The translations under genes and the position numbers were made by a program. From VRUE01 sp963742535 (GTDB lineage: Bacteria > Actinomycetota > Thermoleophilia > Solirubrobacterales > 70-9), in the NCBI GenBank assembly GCA_963742535.1, contig CAVUMC010000002.1, positions 2,418,001 through 2,482,000 of the forward strand: a stretch of DNA of 64,000 nucleotides, in the 5' to 3' direction. Shown here piece after piece: positions 7,691 to 16,903 of the stretch. How positions within the stretch are numbered: the stretch's first letter is position 1; each line of letters begins with the position of its first letter. Below the pieces are notes generated by a model. The model was not told the origin of the DNA. It searched no databases and saw only the letters and a list, made by a program, of their open reading frames with translations.

Positions 7691-8638
7691 TCAGCTGTAG
7701 CGGTCCCACTTTTCGAGGTAGGGCAGCGGGTCGATCGGGCTGCCGCCTTCATACCAACCGGGTGCTGTCCAGATCTCGAAGTGGAGGTGACAGGCGGTGG
7801 CATCGCCGGTGTCGCCGACGACGCCGATTGGCTGACCGGTGCGCACCGGTTCGCCGGTCTGCAACGGCGAGGGTTCGGCCAGGTGCGCGTACATGAAGTC
7901 GAAGCCGGTTCCCTTGCCGTCGATGACGATGTAGTTGCCGGCCGCGTACTGGTAGCCGGAGTACTGCACGGTGCCACCGCGGGCCGCGACCAGCGGCGTG
8001 CCGCACGCGGCCATCGTGTCTTGGCCCTCATGGGTGTGACCCGCGCGCGCGGCGCCGAAGCGACCGGCGCCCATGCCGAATTCATGCGCGCCGAGGATCG
8101 GGAAGGCGTAGCCGTAGAGGGCGAAGCCGGTGCTGATCGGTTCGCTGGAGGTCGATGCGCGGGCGGCCACTTCGGTGCTCCCCTGCGGCTCGATGCGGAA
8201 GCTGTAGCGGCCGTTGCGGGCGGGCTTCCCTTCGCCGGTGGTCCCGTCCCATCGGATTCGCACTTCTGCATTCGGTTCGACGTCGTTGCGGTAGAAGCTG
8301 CGAACCACTTCGCCGGCCGCGTTGACGACGTCGACTTGGAGGTCGTTCTGCGGTTGGGTGCTGGAGATCGCGAAGCGCACGCTGGGATAGCGGACGCCGT
8401 AGAAGAACGATTTGCGCGGGGTCGTGGTGGCGGAAACGAGGCTGATCACGCCGGAGCTGGGCGCTTCGCTCGCCGGGGTGCCAGTTGGGCTGGCCGCCGG
8501 AGCTGGGGCGCTGGCCGCCGTCGGTGCTCCGCCGGTGCTCGCCACTGCGCTCGCCGCAAGGCAGAGCCACATCAGCACCAGCGCTGAAATTGTGGACAAA
8601 AATCCCGCCAACCAAGGCCGGGGCCTCTTGCTTGCCAC
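7691..8638 (-). CDS. Secreted M23-family metallopeptidase
   Basis: A 315-residue exported protein: an N-terminal signal (residues 10-33, cutting near ASAVAS), a Ala/Pro/Ser-rich linker to about residue 60, a FlgD/Ig-like beta domain (WDGTTGEGKPARNGRYSF) and a C-terminal LytM/M23 domain. Zinc ligands are visible as GHTHEGQD and HLHFEIW. Such enzymes cleave peptidoglycan cross-links or, when inactive, bind the wall. All zinc-site residues are present, so activity is expected. The gene stands alone, convergent with the TetR gene and divergent from rplM. Confidence 0.9.
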   Translation of the reverse strand: MASKRPRPWLAGFLSTISALVLMWLCLAASAVASTGGAPTAASAPAPAASPTGTPASEAPSSGVISLVSATTTPRKSFFYGVRYPSVRFAISSTQPQNDLQVDVVNAAGEVVRSFYRNDVEPNAEVRIRWDGTTGEGKPARNGRYSFRIEPQGSTEVAARASTSSEPISTGFALYGYAFPILGAHEFGMGAGRFGAARAGHTHEGQDTMAACGTPLVAARGGTVQYSGYQYAAGNYIVIDGKGTGFDFMYAHLAEPSPLQTGEPVRTGQPIGVVGDTGDATACHLHFEIWTAPGWYEGGSPIDPLPYLEKWDRYS

Positions 8639-8782
8639 GTACCCTCTCTTTCGTTCGCCTACGGAGTTAGCTGTCGGGCTCGCGCTGAAAGAGATGCGCT
8701 ACGACCTTTTCGGCCGATTCGCCCCGGGAACCTGCAACGGTTCCTGCGGTTCCTCCGCTCCCGGCCATCGGTGCGACCGGGA

Positions 8783-8811
8783 TTCGGCGTCTATTGGCGC
8801 GGCAGTATAAA
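8783..8811 (+). promoter_or_regulatory. Putative promoter of the rplM-rpsI operon
   Basis: TTCGGC (8783-8788), a 17-base spacer and TATAAA (8806-8811) lie about 90 bases before the rplM start. The 264-base gap 8639-8902 holds no convincing gene; it also has GGGAACCTGCAACGGTTCC-type short inverted repeats near 8729-8748 that could form a leader hairpin. Confidence 0.35.
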
Positions 8812-8902
8812 GACGTCGCTCGACGACGAGGAATCAGCTGAAATCGTCATCGAACGACGGGGACGCCTGCTCTTGCGCCCAGTTCCCTATGATCCCCCGC
8901 CG

Positions 8903-9336
8903 GTGAAAACCTATGTCGCCAAACCGTCCGACCGCCAGCGCGACTGGTACGTCGTTGATGCCGAGGGCCAGACCCTGGGCCGCTTGGCGACGCGCATCGC
9001 CGACGCCCTGCGCGGCAAGCGCAAGCCGGAGTACACGCCGCACATCGACACCGGCGATTTCATCGTCGTCGTCAACGCCGAGAAGATCCGCGTTACCGGC
9101 GACAAGATGAATCAGAAGCGCTACTGGCGCCACAGCGGCTACCCGGGTGGGATCAAGTCGCGCACGCTCGCCGAGATGCTCGAGCGCCGCCCGGAGGAGG
9201 TCATCCGCAAGGCCGTCAAGGGGATGTTGCCGCGCAATCGCCTCGCCCGCCAGCAGTTGACGAAGCTGAAGGTCTACGCCGGCCCGAGCACCCGCACGAG
9301 GCGCAGCAACCCAAACCGATGGAGATACAGACTTGA
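8903..9336 (+). CDS. rplM: 50S ribosomal protein L13, frameshifted near its end in this sequence
   Basis: The GTG at 8903 gives a canonical L13 start (KTYVAKPSDRQRDWYVVDA) and the hallmark GLRRLxxRI-type segments up to LTKLKVYAGP. At codon 128 (about 9286) the frame departs from the family: in frame it runs on as an Arg-rich 65-residue tail to 9484. One extra G (CCG-GAG instead of CCGAG) restores EHPHEAQQPKPMEIQT and a TGA at 9334-9336, giving the usual 144 residues and a TTGA overlap with rpsI. I annotate the restored end. L13 is an early-assembly protein of the large subunit. Confidence 0.9.
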
Positions 9337-10238
9337 TAGACGACGAGACCAAAGAGCCGCAGGACACTTCCGACGAGGGTTCGGAGGCCGCGGCCACGGG
9401 TCCTGTCGAGGCAGAGGACTCCTCGTCCTCGCAAGCTGCGGGCGAGGAGCCCACCGCCACGCCACCCGCGGACGAGGCGTCTGAAGCCCCGCCCGAGGAG
9501 CCCGTGGCCGAGGGAGACGCCGCCCAGGGGTCCGTTGCGGAGGAGTCGGTTGACCAGGCGCCTGCCGCTGACACTGAGGCCGGTGAGGAGCCCGTAGCCG
9601 AGCAGGCCGAGGAGCCCACTCCGGAGCCCGTGGCCGAGAAACCGGCTGCCGCGGAGAAAAAAGATGTGATCCCGGGTGCTGACCTCGAGCCGATCGCGGT
9701 CGAGCCGGAGAAGCGGCCGCTGAGCGCCGAGGAGCAGGCTCGCAAGGAAGCTGAAGACGAGGAGCGAGCCAAGCGTGAGGCCGAGCTCACCGGCGAGACG
9801 GATGAGGAGGTGCCGAGCGCGGCGAGTCGCGCCCCGGCCAAGATGGAGGGCGACGCCCGCTTCCTCGCCACCGGCAAGCGCAAGACCTCGATCGCCCGCG
9901 TCACCCTGCTGCCCGGCAGCGGCAAGTTCGAGATCAACAACCGTTCGCTGGAGGACTTCTTCCCGCGTCCCCTGCACCAGACGATGGCCCGCCAGCCGCT
10001 GGCGATCACCGGCTACGACAGCAACGTCGACGTGCGCGTGCGCGTGCACGGCGGTGGCATCAGCGGTCAGGCCGGGGCGGTCCGCCACGGCGTCGCCAGG
10101 GCGCTGATCGAGGTCGACGCGGAGCTGCGCGGTGAGCTCAAGCGCCGCGGCTTCCTTACCCGCGACGCGAGGGCCAAGGAGCGCAAGAAGGCCGGCCTGA
10201 AGAAGGCGCGCAAGCGGCCGCAGTTCTCCAAGCGTTAG
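9333..10238 (+). CDS. rpsI: 30S ribosomal protein S9 with a very long acidic N-terminal extension
   Basis: The last about 126 residues are a complete S9: RFLATGKRKTSIARV, the GGGISGQAGAVRHGVARAL loop and the KARKRPQFSKR tail that reaches the P-site tRNA. In front of it are about 175 residues rich in Glu, Ala, Pro and Asp with no predicted fold. The TTG start overlaps the restored rplM stop (TTGA), which argues that the extension is really translated. Short disordered N-termini are known on actinobacterial S9; this one is longer than the ribosomal domain itself. Confidence 0.92.
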   Translation: MIDDETKEPQDTSDEGSEAAATGPVEAEDSSSSQAAGEEPTATPPADEASEAPPEEPVAEGDAAQGSVAEESVDQAPAADTEAGEEPVAEQAEEPTPEPVAEKPAAAEKKDVIPGADLEPIAVEPEKRPLSAEEQARKEAEDEERAKREAELTGETDEEVPSAASRAPAKMEGDARFLATGKRKTSIARVTLLPGSGKFEINNRSLEDFFPRPLHQTMARQPLAITGYDSNVDVRVRVHGGGISGQAGAVRHGVARALIEVDAELRGELKRRGFLTRDARAKERKKAGLKKARKRPQFSKR

Positions 10239-10248
10239 GTCGCTGGGG

Positions 10249-11562
10249 TTGACGACGGGGCGCAAGCTCTTCGGAACCGACGGGGTCCGGGGGGAGGCTG
10301 GAACCTTCCTTACCGCGGAGTTGGCAACCGCCCTGGGCCGTGCCGCCACTACTTCGCTCGAGGTCGAGCGGCCGCAAGTCCTGATCGTCCGCGACACCCG
10401 CGAGTCCGGCCCGATGCTGGAGGCCGCCCTCGCCGCTGGGATCGCGGCTGCCGGCGGTGACGCTTTGCTCGGTGGTGTGCTGCCAACCCCCGCCGCCGCG
10501 ATCCTGGTCAAGCGCCTTGGCCTTGATCTTGCCGCCGTCGTCTCCGCCTCCCATAACCCCTATCGCGACAACGGCATCAAGTTCTTCTCCGCCCAGGGCA
10601 CCAAGCTCGACGACGGGGCCGAGGAACGGATTGAGGGCTTGATCGAGGCCGAATCAGCAGCGGTCGAGCCGGGACACGTGCGCGAGCTGAACGGCGGCCT
10701 CGAGGACTACCTGCGGGCCCTGCAAGCGGCCTTCCCGCTCGATCTCTCCGGTCAGCACGTGCTGCTCGACTGCGCCCATGGCGCCACCTTTCGGGCTGCC
10801 CCGGCGATCTTCGAGCGCCTCGGGGCGACGGTCGAGACGATCGGCACCGAGCCCGACGGGCGCAACATCAACGACGGCTGCGGTTCCACCCACCTCGATC
10901 GTCTCGCCGCGGCGATCGCCGAGTCCGAGGCGACGATCGGCTTCGCTTTCGACGGCGACGGCGATCGTGTCCTCGCGGTCGACGGCAACGGCCGCACCCA
11001 CGACGGAGATGAGCTGATCGCTCTGGTGGCGCGGGGGATGGCGGCTCGCGGCGAGCTCGTGGGCGGCGTCGCCGTCACCGTGATGAGCAACTACGGCTTT
11101 CACCAAGCGATGGAGGCGGCCGAGATCGAGGTCGCGGTGACCAGCGTCGGCGACCGCTACGTGCTCGATGAGCTGCGTGCTCGCGAGTGGGCGTTGGGCG
11201 GCGAGCAGTCAGGCCACATCATTGACACCCGCTTCGTCGCCACCGGCGATGGCACCGCCGCGGCGTTGGCAACGATGCGCGAGTTGGCCGGCGCCGACCT
11301 CGCCACCGTCGCCTCGATGAAAAAACTGCCGCAGACACTGGTCAACGTCGAGGTCGCCGACCGCGAGGCGATTGCCGAGGCGAAGGTCGTCTGGGAGGCG
11401 GTTGAGCGCGAGGGTGAGGCGCTGGAGGGACGCGGCCGGGTGCTGTTGCGCCCGTCCGGTACCGAGCCGTTGGTGCGGGTGATGGTCGAGGCGCCGAGCG
11501 AGGAAGAGGCCGCGGCGGTTTGCGAGAGGCTTGTCACTCTCGTCCGCCAAGAGCTCGCCTAG
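10249..11562 (+). CDS. glmM: Phosphoglucosamine mutase
   Basis: The 437-residue alpha-D-phosphohexomutase converts glucosamine-6-phosphate to glucosamine-1-phosphate for cell-wall precursor synthesis. The N-terminal KLFGTDGVRG, the phosphoserine loop VVSASHNPYRDNGIKFF (Ser near residue 101), the metal loop FDGDGDR (about 230), the sugar loop GGEQSGHI and the phosphate loop RPSGTEPLVRVM are all present. TTG start ten bases after rpsI. The order rplM-rpsI-glmM-glmS couples ribosome and wall synthesis genes. Confidence 0.97.
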   Translation: MTTGRKLFGTDGVRGEAGTFLTAELATALGRAATTSLEVERPQVLIVRDTRESGPMLEAALAAGIAAAGGDALLGGVLPTPAAAILVKRLGLDLAAVVSASHNPYRDNGIKFFSAQGTKLDDGAEERIEGLIEAESAAVEPGHVRELNGGLEDYLRALQAAFPLDLSGQHVLLDCAHGATFRAAPAIFERLGATVETIGTEPDGRNINDGCGSTHLDRLAAAIAESEATIGFAFDGDGDRVLAVDGNGRTHDGDELIALVARGMAARGELVGGVAVTVMSNYGFHQAMEAAEIEVAVTSVGDRYVLDELRAREWALGGEQSGHIIDTRFVATGDGTAAALATMRELAGADLATVASMKKLPQTLVNVEVADREAIAEAKVVWEAVEREGEALEGRGRVLLRPSGTEPLVRVMVEAPSEEEAAAVCERLVTLVRQELA

Positions 11563-11594
11563 CGCGGCGACGTCTACCCTTAGTCGGCCTCCCT

Positions 11595-13457
11595 ATGTGC
11601 GGAATCGTTGGATATGTCGGCGGGCGCCCCTGCCTGGACCTACTTGTAGCCGGACTCGAGAAGCTCGAGTACCGGGGCTATGACTCGGCCGGAATCTCGG
11701 TCATCGACGATGGCCAGATCGAGAACGTGCGCGCGGTCGGCAACCTCGAGAACCTGCGCGCAGCGGTCGCCGAGCAGGCGGAGGAGGGGGGTGGCGTCGC
11801 CGTCGCCGCGCCGGCGGCGACTACCGGCGTCGCCCATACCCGCTGGGCGACCCACGGTCGCGTTACCGAGGAGAACGCCCACCCTCACGGCGACTGCACC
11901 GACCGCATCCACATCGTCCTCAATGGCATCGTCGAGAACCACGCCGAGCTGCGCCGCGAGCTAGCCGACCAGGGTCATCACTTCAGCTCCGAGACCGACG
12001 CTGAGATCGTCTCCCACCTGATCGAGCGCAACTACGACGGTGACCTGACCGAGGCGGTGCGACGCTCCTTCGGCGAGCTGCGAGGCCACTACGCCTTCGT
12101 CGCCATGCACGCCGACGAGCCCGGGCGCCTGGTCGGGGCCCGCAAGGAGTGTCCGCTCGTCGCCGGCATCGGCGAGGGCGAGACTTTCCTCGCCTCTGCG
12201 ATCCCCGCCTTCCTCGCCGAGACGCGCGAGGCGATGGCGATCGAAAACGACGAGATCGTCACGATCGAGGCAGCCGGGGGAATCAGCATCACCGACGCCG
12301 CGGGCAACCCGGTCGAGCGCGCGGCCGAAGAGGTCTCCTGGGACGAGGCCGCGGCCGAGAAGGGCGGCTACGAGACCTTCATGCTGAAGGAGATTCACGA
12401 ACAGGCCGATGCCGTGGCCGAGACGATTGCCGACCGGCTGCCCTCCGACGACGGCGTCGACCTCTCCGAACTCGAGCTCGACGAGGACTACCTGCGTGGC
12501 ATCCAGCGCATCGTCATCGTCGCCTGTGGCACCTCCTACCACGCCGGTCTGGTCGGTCGTTACGCGATCGAGGAGTGGGCGCGGGTGCCGGTCGAGATGG
12601 ACATCGCCTCCGAGTACCGCTACCGCAACCCGGTGATCAGTGAGCGGGATCTGGTGATCGGCATCACCCAGTCCGGCGAGACCGCCGACACGCTGGCGGC
12701 GATGCGCCTCGCGCGCGAAAACGGCGCCAAGGTGCTGGCGATCACCAACGTGATGGGGAGCCAGGCGACGCGCGACGCCGACACGGTTCTCTACACGCGT
12801 GCCGGGCCCGAGGTCAGCGTCGCCGCGACCAAGACCTTCGTCGCCCAGGTTGCCTCGATGTACCTATTGGGACTGCGGCTGGCGGAGCTGCGCGGCACCC
12901 TGGCGCCGGAGCGGATTGCCGCCCTGGTCGCCGAGCTCAAGTCGATTCCCTCGAAGATCGAGACGACGCTGGCGGCGTGCGAGGCGCCGGCCCGCGAGAT
13001 CGCCGCCGCCCAGGCCGAGCACGACTTCTTCCTCTATCTCGGCCGTCACATCGGCCTGCCGGTCTGCCTCGAGGGGGCTCTGAAGCTGAAGGAGATCTCC
13101 TACATCCCCACCGACGCCTACGCCGCCGGCGAGATGAAGCACGGCCCGATCGCCCTGCTCGACGAGTCGACTCCGGTGATTGCCGTTGCCACCGACAGCC
13201 CGATCTTGGAGAAGATCCTCTCCAACGTCGAAGAGGTGCGCGCCCGCGGTGCCGAGACGATCGCGATCGTCACCGAGGGAGACGAGAAGGCGGCCGCGGT
13301 CGCCGACGCGACGATCGAGGTCGCCCGCACCGATTGGATCCTGCAGCCGATCGTCGCGATCCTGCCGTTGCAGCTCCTGGCCTACGAAATCGCCCGCGCG
13401 CGGGACCTCAACGTGGACCAGCCGCGCAACCTGGCGAAGACCGTCACTGTCGAGTAG
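11595..13457 (+). CDS. glmS: Glutamine-fructose-6-phosphate aminotransferase (isomerising)
   Basis: The ATG at 11595 puts the catalytic Cys at position 2 (MCGIVGYVGG), as required after Met removal; an upstream in-frame ATG would bury it and is rejected. The 620 residues comprise an N-terminal Ntn glutaminase domain (RWATHGRVTEENAHPH) and two SIS isomerase domains (ACGTSYHAGLVGRY; QSGETADT; KTFVAQ), ending NLAKTVTVE. It makes glucosamine-6-phosphate, the substrate of the preceding glmM product. Confidence 0.98.
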   Translation: MCGIVGYVGGRPCLDLLVAGLEKLEYRGYDSAGISVIDDGQIENVRAVGNLENLRAAVAEQAEEGGGVAVAAPAATTGVAHTRWATHGRVTEENAHPHGDCTDRIHIVLNGIVENHAELRRELADQGHHFSSETDAEIVSHLIERNYDGDLTEAVRRSFGELRGHYAFVAMHADEPGRLVGARKECPLVAGIGEGETFLASAIPAFLAETREAMAIENDEIVTIEAAGGISITDAAGNPVERAAEEVSWDEAAAEKGGYETFMLKEIHEQADAVAETIADRLPSDDGVDLSELELDEDYLRGIQRIVIVACGTSYHAGLVGRYAIEEWARVPVEMDIASEYRYRNPVISERDLVIGITQSGETADTLAAMRLARENGAKVLAITNVMGSQATRDADTVLYTRAGPEVSVAATKTFVAQVASMYLLGLRLAELRGTLAPERIAALVAELKSIPSKIETTLAACEAPAREIAAAQAEHDFFLYLGRHIGLPVCLEGALKLKEISYIPTDAYAAGEMKHGPIALLDESTPVIAVATDSPILEKILSNVEEVRARGAETIAIVTEGDEKAAAVADATIEVARTDWILQPIVAILPLQLLAYEIARARDLNVDQPRNLAKTVTVE

Positions 13458-13485
13458 CGCACTTCCCGCTACTCTTTTCGCCGGG

Positions 13486-15060
13486 ATGCTCAGGATTCGT
13501 CTAACTATTACTGCTTTTGTTGCGCTGATCGCGATGCTCGTGGCCGGCTGCGGTAGCAGCGATGGAGGAGGCGGCTCCTCGTCAGGGTCGGGCTCCGAAT
13601 TGGCGAACGTTGCCTCGCCCGGCTCGGTCGTTTTCGCCGAAGCTGATTTGAAACCCACGGGAGAACTGAAGTCCAACGCCGACTCGGTCGCCAAGAAGAT
13701 GACCGGCGAAGCAAGCCTCAAAGACTTTGTCGTCTCAAAGCTTGAAAGCTCGGCGCAGAAAGAAGGCAAATCGGTCAACTTCGCCAAGGAAGTTGAACCC
13801 TGGCTGGGTGATCGCGGCGGTGTCGCCTTCGAACGCGTGGAAGCAGGCGAACTCTCGGAACCGCTGATCGTCGTGCAGACGACGAACGCCAAAGCGGCCC
13901 AGGCCTTCATTGACAAGCGCACTGGAGAAGGCAAGAAACCCTCCAAAGACGTTTCCTATGAGGACGTCAACTTCAAGGTTGGCGGGTCCGAAAACAATGC
14001 GATCGGTTTGATCGGCGAAATGCTTGTTCTCGCCGCGAGCGAAAAGGAATTCAAAACCGCGGTTGACGCCTCTCAAGGCGATTCGCTCGGCGGCGAAGAT
14101 CGCTTCCAGACAACGCTCGAGGCGGCATCAAATGGCAGCTTGGCCGATGTCTACATGGACCTCGGCGGCCTCATCAAACAGACCGAAGACGGATCCGAAG
14201 TCCCAACGAAGGAAGCTCTGCAAGCGACAGGGATCGATCCGAGTGAGGCGACAGCGGTGGCCAGCGTCATTCCCCACTCGGACCAAATCGAAATCAATGT
14301 CAGCAGTGAACTCAACGGCGAGAAAGCGCCCTCGGGGAACGCGTCCAAGCTGCTTGGCTCCTTGCCGGCCAACTCGTTTGCGGCCCTTAGCTTCGGCAAC
14401 TTCAGCGAATTGTTCGAAGAAGCGATCGACAATCTTGACGAAGAAGGTATCCCGCCCGATCTCGGACCGGGCGAACTCAAGAGCGCCCTGGCGCAAGCCG
14501 GCATCGACCTCGACAAGATCGCCGCCTCGCTCGATGAAGCCGCCGTCTTCGCCCAAGGCAACAACCAGGCGAGCCTGGGCGGCGCGATGGTCATCACCGC
14601 CAAATCGTCAGAAGCAGCCGACGCGATCGGCAGCCTCGGCACGCTGCTGCGCGCGGCGAACGTCCCGGGCATCACGGCCGTCAGTGGCAAAGCAAGTGGC
14701 TTCTCGATCAGCAGCGGAGCCCTGGGCAAAAAGGGCCTGGTCGTGGTCGGCAAGGACGACAGGATCGCGATTGGCTACGGCCTGGCGTCGGCGATTGCCG
14801 GCCTCAACGCCGGTTCCGGCCCGCCGCTTTCCGGCACCTCCACCTACAAGGCGGCCGCCGCCGCGCTCGGCAAGACGCCGATCAGCGGCTTCATCGATGG
14901 TCCTGCGGCGCTGCAGCTGGCCGAAACGCTCATCCCGCACTCAAAAAGCGACTTCTGGGAAGCCGTGCCATACCTGAAGAAGATCAGCTACGTCGGGATC
15001 GGCAGCGGCAACAACGGCGAATTGGCGACCGCCAAAATTATCGCCGGCATCGGTAAATAA
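13486..15060 (+). CDS. Surface lipoprotein, DUF3352-like
   Basis: The ATG at 13486 starts a 524-residue protein with a lipoprotein signal (hydrophobic residues 7-20, lipobox LVAGC with the modified Cys at about 21) followed by a Gly/Ser linker. The repeated pattern of predicted mixed alpha/beta modules beginning at SPGSVVFAEADLKP resembles DUF3352 proteins of Thermoleophilia; function is unknown. Codon use differs from its neighbours: GAA, AAA and CAA are much commoner than in glmS or acpS, which prefer GAG, AAG and CAG. It sits alone between glmS and acpS. Confidence 0.75.
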   Translation: MLRIRLTITAFVALIAMLVAGCGSSDGGGGSSSGSGSELANVASPGSVVFAEADLKPTGELKSNADSVAKKMTGEASLKDFVVSKLESSAQKEGKSVNFAKEVEPWLGDRGGVAFERVEAGELSEPLIVVQTTNAKAAQAFIDKRTGEGKKPSKDVSYEDVNFKVGGSENNAIGLIGEMLVLAASEKEFKTAVDASQGDSLGGEDRFQTTLEAASNGSLADVYMDLGGLIKQTEDGSEVPTKEALQATGIDPSEATAVASVIPHSDQIEINVSSELNGEKAPSGNASKLLGSLPANSFAALSFGNFSELFEEAIDNLDEEGIPPDLGPGELKSALAQAGIDLDKIAASLDEAAVFAQGNNQASLGGAMVITAKSSEAADAIGSLGTLLRAANVPGITAVSGKASGFSISSGALGKKGLVVVGKDDRIAIGYGLASAIAGLNAGSGPPLSGTSTYKAAAAALGKTPISGFIDGPAALQLAETLIPHSKSDFWEAVPYLKKISYVGIGSGNNGELATAKIIAGIGK

Positions 15061-15067
15061 TCCCGAC

Positions 15068-15424
15068 ATGAAGTCCGGCGTCGGCATCGACCTGCTCGAG
15101 ATCGAGCGGATGGAGCGGGCCCTGCAGCGGTACCCGCGACTGGAGACGCGCGTCTTCACGACGGCCGAGCGGGACTACGCTGCCGCCCGTGCTCGCCCGG
15201 GCCGCCACCTCGCTGCCCGCTTCGCCGCCAAGGAGGCGGTGGTCAAGGCACTTGGCCTCAGCGGTGGCTTCGGCCTTGTCGAGATCGAGGTGGTTGCAGG
15301 TGAGCCGCCGGCCATTCGTCTCGCTGGCCGAGCGGCGGAGGTTGCGGCTGGGCGACGGGTCGAGGTCTCGCTGACGCACTCGCGGGACTTTGCGGCGGCG
15401 GTCGCCATCGTCGAAACTGCCTGA
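15068..15424 (+). CDS. acpS: Holo-[acyl-carrier-protein] synthase
   Basis: A 118-residue AcpS that attaches 4'-phosphopantetheine from CoA to acyl carrier protein. The magnesium-binding motif GVGIDLLEIERM at residues 4-15 and the central RFAAKEAVVKALG with its Glu/Lys pair are intact. The stop TGA abuts the ATG of the next gene directly, as in many actinobacterial acpS-nnr pairs. Confidence 0.95.
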   Translation: MKSGVGIDLLEIERMERALQRYPRLETRVFTTAERDYAAARARPGRHLAARFAAKEAVVKALGLSGGFGLVEIEVVAGEPPAIRLAGRAAEVAAGRRVEVSLTHSRDFAAAVAIVETA

Positions 15425-16891
15425 ATGGAGCCTTGGCTCAGCCCGCTGTTCGACGCGGACGGAATTCGCGCCGTTGACCGCTGGGCGATCGAGGAGCAGG
15501 GGGTTCCGGGGGAGCAGTTGATGGAGACGGCTGGTACCGCTCTGGCCGAGGCTGTGGCCGCTCTCGCGCCACAGGGGCCGGTCCGCATTGTCTGCGGCAA
15601 GGGCAACAACGGGGGTGACGGCCTGGTTGCGGCGAGGCACCTGGATGGGATGGGCTTCGAGATTGAGGCGCTCGAGCTGGAGCAGGGGGTTCCGGACGAC
15701 CTCGACGCCTGGCTGGACGGAGCGGGTGCAGTTGTCGACGCGATTTTCGGCACTGGCTTCAGTGGTGCGCCGAGGGAGCCGGCGGCAGCGGCGATAGAGG
15801 CGATCAACCGCTGTGGTGCTCCCGTCGTTGCCTGCGACATCGCCTCTGGAGTCGATGCCTCGAGCGGGGAGGTCGCGGCCACGGCGGTCGAGGCCGACCT
15901 CACGGTCAGCTTCCACGCCGCCAAGATCGGCCACCGGGTCGCGCCGGGCAAGTGGCACACGGGCGAGCTGCAGGTGGTCCCGATCGGCATTCCCGCCGGT
16001 GCGCCGCCGGCACCGGCAGCGGGAACGATCGAGGCCACCGTGCTCGGCCTGCTGCCAAGCCGCGGCTCGCGCTCGACCAAGTTCAGCTCCGGCCAGGTCG
16101 TGATCGCCGGGGGTTCGCGTGGTCTCACCGGTGCGGTGCGGATGTCCTCGCTGGCGGCGATCCGCGCCGGCGCCGGCTACGCCACGGTTGCCGTGCCGGC
16201 GGACCTCGAGCCGATCTTCGAGAGTGGCGAGCCGGAGGTGATGTCGGCGGGCTGCCCTGGCGGCGACGGTTGCCTCGCGCCCGCCTCGCTAAAGCGACTG
16301 CTGAAGACCTTCGAGCGCGCCGCTGCCGGTGTGCTCGGACCCGGTCTCGGTCGGGACCCCGGCGCGATCGAGCTCGCCCGCGACGCCGCGGTGGCGATCG
16401 AGGCGCCGCTGGTGATCGACGCCGACGGACTCAACGCCTTTGCCGGGCAGGCCGATCGCCTGGCAACGCGGCCCGCACCGACGATCCTCACCCCGCACGC
16501 GGGAGAGCTGGGCCGGTTGCTCGGACGCAGCTCGGAGCAGATTGGGGCGCAGCGGCTTGCGTCTGCCCGCGAGGCGGCGCAAATGGCCGGAGCCGTGGTC
16601 GTACTCAAGGGCGATGACACGATCGTCACCGACGGCGAGCGGATCGCCGTCAACGCGCTCTCGGCACCAGCACTGGCTACCGCCGGCACCGGCGACGTGC
16701 TCTCGGGAATAACGGCGGCGATGCTGGCCCGCGGTCTCGAGCCCTTCGCTGCCGCTTGCGCCGCAGTTCTGGCCCACGCTCGCGCCGGCCGTGAGGCGGC
16801 GCGGCGGATCGGTGCCGCGGAGTCGGTCATCGCCAGCGATGTGATCGAGGCCGTCCCAGTGGGACTGCTTGCCGGCGGGCCGGTCGAATAA
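15425..16891 (+). CDS. nnr: Bifunctional NAD(P)H-hydrate epimerase / ADP-dependent dehydratase
   Basis: A 488-residue repair enzyme for hydrated NADH and NADPH. The N-terminal YjeF epimerase (about residues 1-205) has GKGNNGGDGLVAARHL and FGTGFSG. The C-terminal ribokinase-like dehydratase has GAGYATVAVP, LTPHAGELGRL, LKGDDTIV and the catalytic TAGTGDVLSGI. Both halves are full-length. It follows acpS with no gap and precedes a CBS protein by 12 bases. Confidence 0.95.
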   Translation: MEPWLSPLFDADGIRAVDRWAIEEQGVPGEQLMETAGTALAEAVAALAPQGPVRIVCGKGNNGGDGLVAARHLDGMGFEIEALELEQGVPDDLDAWLDGAGAVVDAIFGTGFSGAPREPAAAAIEAINRCGAPVVACDIASGVDASSGEVAATAVEADLTVSFHAAKIGHRVAPGKWHTGELQVVPIGIPAGAPPAPAAGTIEATVLGLLPSRGSRSTKFSSGQVVIAGGSRGLTGAVRMSSLAAIRAGAGYATVAVPADLEPIFESGEPEVMSAGCPGGDGCLAPASLKRLLKTFERAAAGVLGPGLGRDPGAIELARDAAVAIEAPLVIDADGLNAFAGQADRLATRPAPTILTPHAGELGRLLGRSSEQIGAQRLASAREAAQMAGAVVVLKGDDTIVTDGERIAVNALSAPALATAGTGDVLSGITAAMLARGLEPFAAACAAVLAHARAGREAARRIGAAESVIASDVIEAVPVGLLAGGPVE

Positions 16892-16903
16892 CCTCATCCA
16901 GCG

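Noticed and set aside
9276..9300. Programmed ribosomal frameshift in rplM
   Set aside because: No slippery heptamer or convincing downstream structure, and similar one-base losses occur in other genes; a sequence error is simpler.
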